From: Accumulibacter sp.
GTDB lineage: Bacteria; Pseudomonadota; Gammaproteobacteria; Burkholderiales; Rhodocyclaceae
Direction of reading: 5' to 3'
Assembly (NCBI GenBank): GCA_031274075.1
Contig: JAISQQ010000221.1
Coordinates: forward strand, 1-12,263
Length of the DNA stretch: 12,263 nt
Numbering within the stretch: position 1 is the stretch's first letter; each line of letters opens with the position of its first letter. The translations under genes and the position numbers were made by a program. Shown here one piece after another: positions 5,961-12,263 of the stretch. The notes beneath the pieces are model-generated. The model made no database searches. It was not told where the DNA came from and was given only the letters and a program-made list of their open reading frames with translations.

Positions 5961-7613
5961 TCACAACAGCTCGAAGGCCGTGCCGGCGACGCACACCTGG
6001 ATGCCCTGCGTGAGCGCCTGGGCGACGAAGGCGCGCAGCACGTCCGGCAATTTGTCTTCGTCGACGTAGGCGACCGTGACGTGATTGCTCTGGTGCCCGG
6101 CCATCAGGTCATCGCGGCCGACGCCGTCGAGACTGCAATTGAGCAGCGGCCATTCGCGGTTGGTCGCCCGCGCGCGCCGCTCGAATTCCTCCGCCGGCAG
6201 TTCCACGGCGACGCCCGTGCCCACGTGCATGAACACTTGCGTGCCTTCGTAGTGCGCGCGCGCCCAGAGGAGGCGTCCGGCCTTGCCCTGCCCCTGGATC
6301 GTCGCGCCGCCGTAGGGGAAGAACATCGCCGCCTGCCGGTAGCCGGTGGCCCCGGCGATGCCGCCCTTCAAGTGCTCGAACGGCACCGAGCCGGAAATCT
6401 CGAAATCCCAGTAGAAGACGCCCGCGTACTCGCTGCCCCAGCGCACGTCGTGCAGCGTCGTTGCCGACGGCAGGCCGAGCGCATCGAGCAGGCGGAAGAG
6501 CATCGTCTGCGGAATCGCCGTGCCCATGTCGACCTCGTTGATGCAGGGGATGGGTTTGCCGGGCCGGATGATCCGCCCATTCTCGTCGGGGATCGGGAAG
6601 CGTTCGGTCGAGCCGATCGCGCCCTCGGCGAAATCGGAGGCGGCGCACGAGTGCGCCAGGCCCAGTTGATACTGCACGCCGACGCTGGAGAGGCCGAAGC
6701 GCTCGGCGAAGCGGGCCATGGCGATCAGCATCGCGCACTGTTCGAGCACCTGTTCGCGCGTCAGATCCCTGGCCGGATCCGGGCCGAAGCGGAATTTCAT
6801 GCCGCGCGCCTCGTACCACGCCAGGCATTCCTCACGCAACGCTGGCGGCGCCTTGGCCATTTCGACGAGCAGCGCGGACTGCGACAAACTCTCCAGCGGC
6901 ATGCCGATATCGACCAGCGCCTTCTGCGGGAACACGCCGTTGAGCATGCCCATGCAGCAGGTGTCGAACAGGCCCATGATCTCCTTGTTGCGCAGCGCGT
7001 ACTCGCCGACCTCGCGGCCCATCGCCCAGGCGGGCGTCCCGCTCGCCGGGTGCGAGGCGTCGACGGGATGCAGGTAGGAGGTGTCGTGTTCGATCCTGCC
7101 GGTCTTCAGCCAGGATTCCAGTCCCGCGAAGAAGAAGTCGTCGTCGAAGCCGGACGACCACAAGCGCGAATAATCCGTTTTGCCGAGACTGGTGAGCGTC
7201 CCGGCCAGGCACAACATGCCGACGAGGCCCGGCCAGGTGCCCTCGAAATTGGCCAGCAGCAGGAGCGGCCCCCGGTGCCGGGCGAGGCTCGGCGCGAGGT
7301 GGTGCGAATACTGCCAGGCGGTGATCAGGACGATGACCGGCGCGTCCCGGTCGATCGCCGCGAAGAGATCGCTGCCCTCGCGCTGGCCGGCGATGAAGCC
7401 GTGCCCCCGGTCGCGCTTGAACGGGTGCGCGCGCTTTAACTTGACGCCGAAGCGGCCGGCGAGCGCTTCTTCCAGCTTTCTTTCGAATTTCTCCTGCACC
7501 GGCCAGCATTCGACGTTGGCCGGTTCGCGCTGGTCGGCGTTGGTGACCAGCAAGACTTCCTTGTCGCCGGCCTGGATCAAGGGTTTCGCTTCGGGAAGGG
7601 TCAGTTTGAGCAT
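5961..7613 (-). CDS. L-fucose/L-arabinose isomerase-like protein, substrate unknown
   Basis: Probable cytoplasmic aldose-ketose isomerase-like protein of the FucI/AraA fold, 550 residues from the ATG at 7613, which has AAAGGAG (7620-7626) six bases upstream. The N-terminal half resembles the substrate-binding domains of this fold (VIVLITAWQYSHHLAP at 93-108, LLLLANFEGTWPGLVG at 117-132). The C-terminal half carries NEVDMGTAIPQ (359-369), WGSEYAGVFYWDFE (392-405) and GVGRDDLMAGHQSNH (497-511). By analogy with FucI, E360, an aspartate (D389 or D403) and a histidine (H507 or H511) are the likely metal ligands; this was assigned by eye. It is first in the minus-strand operon, ten bases before the aldolase-like gene, so the two probably act in sequence on an imported sugar acid. 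Divergence from classic FucI is high, and the actual substrate, or even isomerase activity, is not certain. Confidence 0.82.
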   Translation of the reverse strand: MLKLTLPEAKPLIQAGDKEVLLVTNADQREPANVECWPVQEKFERKLEEALAGRFGVKLKRAHPFKRDRGHGFIAGQREGSDLFAAIDRDAPVIVLITAWQYSHHLAPSLARHRGPLLLLANFEGTWPGLVGMLCLAGTLTSLGKTDYSRLWSSGFDDDFFFAGLESWLKTGRIEHDTSYLHPVDASHPASGTPAWAMGREVGEYALRNKEIMGLFDTCCMGMLNGVFPQKALVDIGMPLESLSQSALLVEMAKAPPALREECLAWYEARGMKFRFGPDPARDLTREQVLEQCAMLIAMARFAERFGLSSVGVQYQLGLAHSCAASDFAEGAIGSTERFPIPDENGRIIRPGKPIPCINEVDMGTAIPQTMLFRLLDALGLPSATTLHDVRWGSEYAGVFYWDFEISGSVPFEHLKGGIAGATGYRQAAMFFPYGGATIQGQGKAGRLLWARAHYEGTQVFMHVGTGVAVELPAEEFERRARATNREWPLLNCSLDGVGRDDLMAGHQSNHVTVAYVDEDKLPDVLRAFVAQALTQGIQVCVAGTAFELL

Positions 7614-7736
7614 GCGATGCTCCTTTCGGCTGGACGGTCTGATGGACTTCAACGGTGGAAAATACAGGGCGCGCGCGCCGACCGATCCGATGCCTGGGAA
7701 CCCCCGGACGACTCCTGTTTGCCCTGTGTTTTTTGT

Positions 7737-7783
7737 TTGCTAATTCGAGTTAGCAATATAGCCGATACGCGCCGGCAAAACAA
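7737..7783 (-). promoter_or_regulatory. Putative promoter and operator of the isomerase operon
   Basis: On the minus strand, TTGTTT (7783-7778) and TATATT (7760-7755) are separated by exactly 17 bases and form a plausible sigma-70 promoter with a weak -35. Overlapping the -10 box and the start point is an inverted repeat, TTGCTAA (7737-7743) and TTAGCAA (7750-7756), with a TCGA core. Binding here would block transcription of the isomerase, aldolase and perhaps TRAP genes. Confidence 0.5.
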
Positions 7784-7877
7784 GGAATATTTGACTGCGC
7801 TGGCACGGATCGACGCCGGTTTCCTCTTGCCGTTTACGGCATTTGCGGAGGCAATGTCCCCGCGGACGGATTTTCGA

Positions 7878-7915
7878 TTGCGGAAAATGTCGCCATAGGG
7901 GTATAGAATTGCTAA
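7878..7915 (+). promoter_or_regulatory. Putative promoter of the carboxyltransferase operon
   Basis: TTGCGG (7878-7883) and TATAGA (7902-7907) are 18 bases apart; TAGAAT (7904-7909) is an overlapping alternative -10. The same TTGCTAA half-site as in the facing promoter follows at 7909-7915, at nearly the same place relative to the -10 box. The leader to the first gene is about 100 bases. Confidence 0.4.
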
Positions 7916-8011
7916 TCCGCCGGATGGACACGGCTCGAATTCCAGGACTCGCGCGGGGGAGCGCGGGTTTTTGTTGGCAACGGTTTTTTATTACCACTCG
8001 GGGAAACAGGT

Positions 8012-9562
8012 ATGACTACTCAAAAGCAACTGGAACACCTGTTGGAACAGCAGGCCAAGGCCCGTCTGGGCGGCGGGCAGGACAAGATCGACAAGCAGCA
8101 CGCCCAGGGTCGCCTGACGGCGCGCGAGCGGATCGAGATGTTGCTCGATCCGGGGTCCTTCGAAGAGTTCGACATGTTCAAGACGCACCGCTGCCGCAAT
8201 TTCGGCATGGAAAAGTCGGTGTATCCGGGCGACGGCGTCGTCACCGGCCACGGCACGGTAGGCGGGCGCATCGTCTATGTCTACGCGCAGGATTTCACGG
8301 TGCTCGGCGGTTCCCTGTCCGAGACCATGGCCGAGAAGATCTGCAAGCTCCTGGACCTGGCGATGAAGAACGGCGCGCCGCTGGTCGGCCTCAACGATTC
8401 GGGCGGCGCGCGCATCCAGGAAGGCATCGAGAGCCTGGCCGGCTTCTCGGACATCTTCCTGCGCAACGTCATGGCTTCCGGCGTGGTGCCGCAGATTTCG
8501 GCGATCCTGGGGCCTTGCGCGGGCGGCGCGGTGTATTCGCCGGCGCTGACCGACTTCATCGTCATGGAGCGGAAGAATTCCTACATGTTCCTCACCGGCC
8601 CCAAGGTGGTGAAGTCGGTATGCCACGAGGACGTGACGGTCGAGGAACTCGGCGGCGCCGACATGCACTCGTCGCAAAGCGGCGTCTCCGACTACGCGGC
8701 GGAATCGACCGCCGACGCCATCGCCTACATCAAGCGCCTGCTCACCTTCATCCCGCAGAACAACCTCGAATCGGCGCCCGTCCTTCCCTGCGCCGATCCG
8801 GTCGACCGTCCGTCGGACGCGCTGCGCACCCTCATTCCCGACAACGCGAACATGGCCTACGACATGAAGCGGGTGATCCTGGAGACGGTCGACAACGGCG
8901 ATTTCTTCGAGATCAAGGAAAATTTCGCGCCCAACCTGATCGTCGGCTTCGCGCGCTACAACGGCGTCAGCGTCGGCATCGTCGCCAACCAGCCGGGATA
9001 CCTCTCGGGGGTGCTGGATATCGATTCGTCGGTCAAGGGCGCGCGCTTCGTGCGTTTCTGCGACTGCTTCAACATTCCGCTGGTGACTTTCGTGGACGTT
9101 CCCGGCTTCCTGCCCGGCACGGTGCAGGAGTACGGCGGCGCGATCCGCAACGGGGCGAAGATACTGTACGCCTACGCCGAGGCGACCGTGCCCAAGATCA
9201 CGGTGATCACCCGCAAGGCGTATGGCGGCGCGTATTGCGTGATGTCGTCCAAGCACCTGCGCGGCGACATCAACTACGCCTGGCCGAGCGCGGAGGTGGC
9301 GGTGATGGGCTCGCGTGGCGCGGTCGAGGTGCTGTACAGCCGCCAGGCCAGGGACTCCGGCGACGCCAAGGCCTTTCTCGCGGAAAAGGAGGAGGAGTAT
9401 CACGAAGCGGTCTCCAACCCCTACGTCGCGGCCGAGCGCGGCTACATCGACGACATCATCGTACCGGCGAACACCCGCGCGCGCATCATCAAGGCGCTGG
9501 CGCTGACGCGGAACAAGCGCGACCAAAATCCCGCCAAGAAGCACGGCAACATCCCGCTGTGA
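8012..9562 (+). CDS. Acyl-CoA carboxyltransferase subunit (12S transcarboxylase / PccB / MmdA type)
   Basis: The enzyme moves a carboxyl group between biotin and a short acyl-CoA; methylmalonyl-CoA/propionyl-CoA is the likeliest pair. It has 516 residues, typical for 12S, MmdA and PccB proteins. Crotonase-like halves are visible: the first with RLTARERI (34-41), [11 protein letters not shown] and oxyanion loop GPCAGGA (167-173); the second with [18 protein letters not shown] and the second oxyanion segment KAYGGAY. The C-terminus ends in KKHGNIPL as in many PccB relatives. Residue 409 (AYCVM) is cysteine, where propionyl-CoA carboxylases usually have aspartate. ATG at 8012 has a weak GGGGA eight bases upstream. 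The neighbouring 5S-biotin fusion and the absence of a biotin carboxylase favour a transcarboxylase; a decarboxylase role, or an acyl-CoA carboxylase with its biotin carboxylase elsewhere, remains possible. Confidence 0.93.
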   Translation: MTTQKQLEHLLEQQAKARLGGGQDKIDKQHAQGRLTARERIEMLLDPGSFEEFDMFKTHRCRNFGMEKSVYPGDGVVTGHGTVGGRIVYVYAQDFTVLGGSLSETMAEKICKLLDLAMKNGAPLVGLNDSGGARIQEGIESLAGFSDIFLRNVMASGVVPQISAILGPCAGGAVYSPALTDFIVMERKNSYMFLTGPKVVKSVCHEDVTVEELGGADMHSSQSGVSDYAAESTADAIAYIKRLLTFIPQNNLESAPVLPCADPVDRPSDALRTLIPDNANMAYDMKRVILETVDNGDFFEIKENFAPNLIVGFARYNGVSVGIVANQPGYLSGVLDIDSSVKGARFVRFCDCFNIPLVTFVDVPGFLPGTVQEYGGAIRNGAKILYAYAEATVPKITVITRKAYGGAYCVMSSKHLRGDINYAWPSAEVAVMGSRGAVEVLYSRQARDSGDAKAFLAEKEEEYHEAVSNPYVAAERGYIDDIIVPANTRARIIKALALTRNKRDQNPAKKHGNIPL

Positions 9563-9578
9563 CGCCAAGGAGCGAACG

Positions 9579-9791
9579 ATGAAAATCAAACGGACACAGG
9601 TGGCGGCGGCGCTGGCGGCCGTCGATCTGTATTTGCGGGAAGAAGAAGCGGCGGCGCTCTCCGCCGGGGCGGAGAGCGCCGCGGAGCGGATCGGCGTCGC
9701 CGATCCGGGATTCTGGGCGCAGGCCGGACGCATGGAAGCGATGGGCGTGCGCCGCATGATGCAGATGCGCGCCTTCGCGAGCATCCGGTAA
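9579..9791 (+). CDS. Small protein of unknown function in the carboxyltransferase operon
   Basis: It encodes 70 residues. The ATG has AAGGAG (9567-9572) six bases upstream and starts 16 bases after the previous stop, so translation is well supported. The protein is alanine/glutamate-rich and probably helical: an N-terminal helix VAAALAAVDLYLREEEAAAL (8-27), a variable middle, and a C-terminal segment FWAQAGRMEAMGVRRMMQMR (45-64) rich in Met and Arg that looks like an interaction helix. There is no membrane span, so it is not an OadG/MmdD-type sodium-pump subunit. Its place between the CoA-side and keto-acid-side carboxyltransferases suggests an assembly or stabilising subunit, loosely comparable to the epsilon subunits of actinobacterial acyl-CoA carboxylases; no homology is claimed. 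Confidence 0.75.
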   Translation: MKIKRTQVAAALAAVDLYLREEEAAALSAGAESAAERIGVADPGFWAQAGRMEAMGVRRMMQMRAFASIR

Positions 9792-9795
9792 ATTC

Positions 9796-9865
9796 AACGG
9801 ACCCATTTCAACGTACCCATTTCGACGTACCCATTTCGACGTATTCATTTCAACGTACTTTCATG
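9796..9865. repeat. 14-base tandem repeat, about five copies
   Basis: Units of consensus RACGTACCCATTTC follow each other at 9796-9809, 9810-9823, 9824-9837 and 9838-9851, with a decayed fifth at 9852-9865. Units 2 and 3 differ by one base. The array fills most of the 99-base gap between the small gene and the biotin-fusion gene, in an otherwise tight operon, and ends 15 bases before the next ribosome site. Confidence 0.9.
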
Positions 9866-9890
9866 ATTTCATAATCTTGTGGAGCCAAAA

Positions 9891-11858
9891 ATGACCGACA
9901 GCGTGGTAATGACCCCGATAAACTACAGCGCCGACCGCCCCAGGGCGGCCAATCCCGTGAAAATCCAGGACCTGTCGCTGCGCGACGGGCACCAGTCCCT
10001 GTTCGCCACGCGCGGCCGCACCGAGGACATGATCCCGGTCGCCGAGATGATGGACGAGATCGGCTTCTGGGCCGTGGAAACCTGGGGCGGCGCGACCTTC
10101 GACACCATGCACCGCTTCCTCAACGAGGATCCGTGGGAGCGCCTGCGCACCTTGAAGCGCTATTTCAAGAAGACGCCGTTCAGCATGCTGCTGCGCGCCC
10201 AGAACCTGGTCGGCTACCGCAACTACGCCGACGACGTGGCGCGCGCCTTCGTCGACCGCGCGGTGGCCAACGGCATGGACATCTTCCGCACCTTCGACGC
10301 GCTGAACGACTACCGCAACTTCGAGACCGTGGCCGACCAGATCAAGAAGAACGGCAAGCACTTCCAGGGCTGCATGTGCTACAGCATGACCGAGCCGCGC
10401 ATGGGCGGCGAGGTCTACAACCTCGACTACTACATCGGCAAGGCCAGGGAACTCGAAGCCATGGGCGTCGATTCCATCTGCATCAAGGACATGGCCGGGC
10501 TGATCGCCCCGTACGACGCCTACAACCTGGTCAAGGCGCTGAAGGCGGCGGTCAAGGCGCCGATCCACCTGCACAGCCACTTCACTTCCGGCATGGCCTC
10601 GATGAGCCAGCTCAAGGCCATCGAAGCGGGCGTCGACATCCTCGACACCTGCATGACGCCCTACGCCTACCGCACCTCGCACCCGGCCATCGAACCGCTG
10701 GTCATGACGCTGCTCGGCACCAGCCGCGACACCGGCTTCGACATCCGCAAGCTGGCCGCGATCAACGAAGTGCTGGAAAAAGAGATCCTGCCGAAGTACA
10801 AGCACCTGCTCGACGATTCCAAGGTTTCGGTGATCGACATCAACGTCCTCCTGCACCAGACCCCGGGCGGCATGCTCTCCAACCTGGTCAACCAGTTGCG
10901 CGAAATGGACGCGCTCGACAAGATCGACGAGGTCTACAAGCAACTGCCGCGCGTGCGCAAGGAACTCGGCCAGGTTCCGCTGGTCACGCCGACCAGCCAG
11001 ATCGTCGGCGTGCAGACCGTGAACAACGTGCTCTACGACACGCCGGACGAGCGCTACAAGATGATCACCGCGCAGGTCAAGGATTTGTGCTACGGCCTCT
11101 ACGGCAAGACCGCCGTGCCGATCGACGCGGAAGTGCAGAAAAAGGCGCTCAAGGGCTATCCGCGCGGCGAGCAGCCGATCACCTGCCGTCCCGCCGAGGT
11201 GCTCGAAGCCGAACTGGAAAAAGCCCGCAAGGACATCGGCGACCTCGCGGCCGACACCGACGACCTGCTGACCTACACGCTGTTCCCGGTGACCGGCAAG
11301 AAATACCTCGAATGGAAATACGGCCGCGCCGAAGCGCCGGCCAGCGTCAAGCCGATCACCCTGGAACAGGTCAAGAAGACCGACGCGCTGGTCAAGAAAG
11401 CCAAGGCCGGCGAACTCGTCGAGAGAAAGGCCGAGACCCCCGCCAAGTCGGAGCGCCTGCGCACCTTCAACGTGTTCGTCGACAACGAATACTTCACCGT
11501 CGAAGTCGACCCGACCGGCGACGCGCCGATCCTCGTGGCCGCGCCGCAAGTTGTTGCCGCCGCGCCGGTCTCCGCTTCGGCGCCCGCCGCCGCGCCCAAG
11601 GCCGCTCCCGCCGCGGCTCCAGCGCCAGCCCCCGCCGCCGTCGCCGGAACCAAGCTCGCCGCGCCGATGCCCGGACTGATCATCCGCTACCTGAAGAACG
11701 TCGGCGACAAGGTCGCCAAAGGCGAAGCCGTAGTGGTGCTAGAAGCGATGAAGATGGAAAACGCCCTGGTCGCCCCGTGCGACGGCGAGATCAAGGCCAT
11801 CGGCTTCAAGAGCGGCGACACCGTAGCCAAGGGCGCGGCGCTCTGCGTCATCGGGTAG
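9891..11858 (+). CDS. 5S/OadA-type carboxyltransferase fused to biotinyl (1.3S-type) domain
   Basis: It transfers carboxyl between biotin and a keto acid, classically pyruvate/oxaloacetate, and carries the biotin itself. ATG at 9891 is chosen because GGAG (9881-9884) lies six bases upstream; an in-frame GTG at 9879 is unlikely. The protein has 655 residues: a TIM-barrel carboxyltransferase (about 20-300) with RDGHQS (31-36, D32), carbamylated-lysine candidate K199 (CIKDMAG) and metal ligands H228/H230 (HLHSH); a PYC/OADA C-terminal domain (about 310-470, QTPGGM, LVTPTSQIVG); an Ala/Pro linker (about 550-590); and a biotinyl domain with EAMKME, biotinylated K621 34 residues before the end. This equals transcarboxylase 5S plus 1.3S in one chain, and is also the layout of OadA and PycB. 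Divergent segments such as CMTPYAYRTS (254-263), where OadA/5S have AISSMS, may alter the acceptor. No OadB or OadG lies nearby. Confidence 0.92.
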   Translation: MTDSVVMTPINYSADRPRAANPVKIQDLSLRDGHQSLFATRGRTEDMIPVAEMMDEIGFWAVETWGGATFDTMHRFLNEDPWERLRTLKRYFKKTPFSMLLRAQNLVGYRNYADDVARAFVDRAVANGMDIFRTFDALNDYRNFETVADQIKKNGKHFQGCMCYSMTEPRMGGEVYNLDYYIGKARELEAMGVDSICIKDMAGLIAPYDAYNLVKALKAAVKAPIHLHSHFTSGMASMSQLKAIEAGVDILDTCMTPYAYRTSHPAIEPLVMTLLGTSRDTGFDIRKLAAINEVLEKEILPKYKHLLDDSKVSVIDINVLLHQTPGGMLSNLVNQLREMDALDKIDEVYKQLPRVRKELGQVPLVTPTSQIVGVQTVNNVLYDTPDERYKMITAQVKDLCYGLYGKTAVPIDAEVQKKALKGYPRGEQPITCRPAEVLEAELEKARKDIGDLAADTDDLLTYTLFPVTGKKYLEWKYGRAEAPASVKPITLEQVKKTDALVKKAKAGELVERKAETPAKSERLRTFNVFVDNEYFTVEVDPTGDAPILVAAPQVVAAAPVSASAPAAAPKAAPAAAPAPAPAAVAGTKLAAPMPGLIIRYLKNVGDKVAKGEAVVVLEAMKMENALVAPCDGEIKAIGFKSGDTVAKGAALCVIG

Positions 11859-11865
11859 TCAGTCA

Positions 11866-11900
11866 GAGGACAGAAGACAGACGACAGAGGACAGAGGACA
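11866..11900. repeat. 7-base tandem microrepeat GANGACA, five units
   Basis: GAGGACA, GAAGACA, GACGACA, GAGGACA and GAGGACA follow each other without a break, starting seven bases after the stop codon of the biotin-fusion gene. An inverse GAAGACAG copy (CTGTCTTC, 12132-12139) lies beyond the large inverted repeat, so the repeats bracket it. Confidence 0.8.
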
Positions 11901-11902
11901 GT

Positions 11903-11940
11903 TCAGTTAGCGGGCGCTTCGCGCCCGCAAGAAGTACTGA
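11903..11940 (+). terminator. Hairpin downstream of the carboxyltransferase operon
   Basis: A perfect 8-base stem GCGGGCGC/GCGCCCGC (11910-11928) with a TTC loop is enclosed by TCAGT (11903-11907)/ACTGA (11936-11940). The bases after it are AAGAAG rather than a T-run, so it is more likely an mRNA-end protecting or REP-like hairpin than a classic terminator. Confidence 0.35.
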
Positions 11941-11978
11941 CCTCTGATCCCTGCCTCCTGCCCCGTAGGGCGGAAAAC

Positions 11979-12121
11979 CGTAGGGCGGGAAAGCGAAGCG
12001 CCTCCCGCCGGTCGTTCCCTCCGGCGGCGTAGCCGCCGCCTATTATTACGGCCCACGACTCGTGCGGCGCGTTGCGCCGTGAAAAGGCCCGGCGGGAGGC
12101 GCTGCGCTTACCCGCCCTACG
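11979..12121. repeat. Large GTAG-flanked inverted repeat (BIME-like)
   Basis: Two 33-base arms (11979-12011 and 12089-12121) are inverted copies with two mismatches. CGTAG (11979-11983) pairs with CTACG (12117-12121), and flush inside each lies a hairpin with GGCGGG/CCCGCC feet (11984-12009 and 12091-12116). Two further triloop hairpins sit in the middle: CGGCGGC/GCCGCCG (12022-12038) and CGGCGC/GCGCCG (12065-12079). The plan matches the element at 8-66. A GTAG foot beside a hairpin points to REP elements moved by RAYT proteins; no RAYT gene is in the window. Confidence 0.7.
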
Positions 12122-12157
12122 TGTCTGATTCCTGTCTTCCGAACACTGAAACGCCGC

Positions 12158-12163
12158 TATAAT
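12158..12163 (+). promoter_or_regulatory. Putative ribF promoter (-10 box)
   Basis: A perfect TATAAT in the context CGCTATAATCC lies 45 bases before the ribF start. No good -35 hexamer stands 16-18 bases upstream (TCTTCC region), so only the -10 is well supported. Confidence 0.5.
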
Positions 12164-12202
12164 CCAAATTTTTTCCGTTCGTCCGACGTTTCCTCTCCTC
12201 CG

Positions 12203-12263
12203 ATGCTCGTTCTTCGCGGTTTTTCCCGTCCGGTCCCGCGGGCCACGGCTTTGACCATCGGTA
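12203..12263 (+). CDS. ribF: Start of bifunctional riboflavin kinase / FAD synthetase (partial)
   Basis: Twenty codons are present before the window ends. The peptide MLVLRGFSRPVPRATALTIG matches the N-terminus of RibF, which opens with a short strand, RG, and then LTIGNFDGVH, the nucleotide-binding start of the FAD synthetase domain; the window ends at LTIG. RibF makes FMN and FAD from riboflavin in the cytoplasm. The ribosome site is weak (only TCCTCTCCTCCG precedes the ATG). In betaproteobacteria ribF usually leads an ileS-lspA cluster, so this probably marks the start of conserved chromosome core. The call rests on a short stretch, but the pattern is specific. Confidence 0.72.
   Translation, partial: MLVLRGFSRPVPRATALTIG

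Larger units (their letters stand above)
7614..8011. other. Divergent control region
   Basis: No gene is seen in this stretch between the minus-strand catabolic operon and the plus-strand carboxyltransferase operon. It holds two facing promoter-like sites, each with TTGCTAA next to its -10 box, and a 14-base palindrome TGCCGTTTACGGCA (7828-7841, two central bases unpaired). The predicted minus-strand leader is about 135 bases long and shows no obvious riboswitch or attenuator. Confidence 0.55.
11859..12202. other. Repeat-rich gap before ribF
   Basis: No gene is seen here. In order it holds a 7-base microrepeat (11866-11900), a triloop hairpin (11903-11940), a 15-base direct duplication CCGTAGGGCGG.AAA (11963 and 11978), the large GTAG inverted repeat (11979-12121) and the ribF promoter (12158-12163). 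Confidence 0.7.

Noticed and set aside
7740..7997. 85-codon minus-strand frame in the divergent gap
   Set aside because: No ribosome site or motif, and it would run through the two promoter-like sites.
7991..9784. 597-codon minus-strand frame
   Set aside because: Fully antisense to the 12S-like gene and the small gene, which carry unmistakable motifs; its translation shows no recognisable domain.
9796..9865. CRISPR array
   Set aside because: Units are contiguous 14-mers without spacers, so it is a simple tandem repeat.
9861..11549. 562-codon minus-strand frame
   Set aside because: Antisense to the biotin-fusion gene; Val/His/Asp/Arg-rich shadow composition.
8012..11858. Sodium-pumping methylmalonyl-CoA or oxaloacetate decarboxylase
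   Set aside because: The OadB/MmdB-type membrane subunit and an OadG-type single-span subunit are absent from the window; it remains possible only if they are encoded elsewhere.

Overview
The window is about 60% or more GC by eye and reads as a chromosome segment of a betaproteobacterium. The basis is the codon use, the strong AAGGAG-type ribosome sites, and a partial ribF-like gene at the right edge behind a CGCTATAATC-type promoter. A propionate-forming Rhodocyclales member (Propionivibrio/Accumulibacter type) would fit the gene content. That placement is inference; there is no rRNA or marker gene in the window.

Layout. Positions 1-469 hold no convincing gene, only palindromic repeat elements and a terminator-like hairpin. 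From 7613 leftward on the minus strand runs a six-gene set: a fucose/arabinose-isomerase-like enzyme (5961-7613), a DapA/NanA-family aldolase-like enzyme (4949-5950), then a TRAP transporter made of a Tat-signal binding protein (3625-4629), DctQ (2948-3532), DctM (1656-2951) and a second, Sec-signal binding protein (470-1459). The 319-base gap 4630-4948 carries a promoter-like site framed by two palindromic operator-like sites. The 398-base gap 7614-8011 is a divergent control region with a shared TTGCTAA motif at both putative start points.

On the plus strand, 8012-11858 encodes a biotin-dependent carboxyltransferase module. It has a 12S/PccB-type CoA carboxyltransferase, a 70-residue protein of unknown function, and a fusion of a 5S/OadA-type carboxyltransferase with a 1.3S-type biotinyl domain. 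No biotin carboxylase and no sodium-pump membrane subunit is present. The simplest reading is a soluble transcarboxylase of the methylmalonyl-CoA:pyruvate type. After it, 11859-12121 is packed with short repeats and a large GTAG-flanked inverted repeat, and ribF starts at 12203.

How the genes may work together (inference). Both binding proteins keep the TRAP carboxylate-binding arginines, so the importer should bring in an organic acid such as a sugar acid. An isomerase and a pyruvate-lyase-type aldolase could then cleave it to pyruvate plus an aldehyde. Pyruvate is the carboxyl acceptor of a classic transcarboxylase, which would link the two divergent operons into one sugar-acid-to-propionate route. 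The substrate is not known from the sequence.
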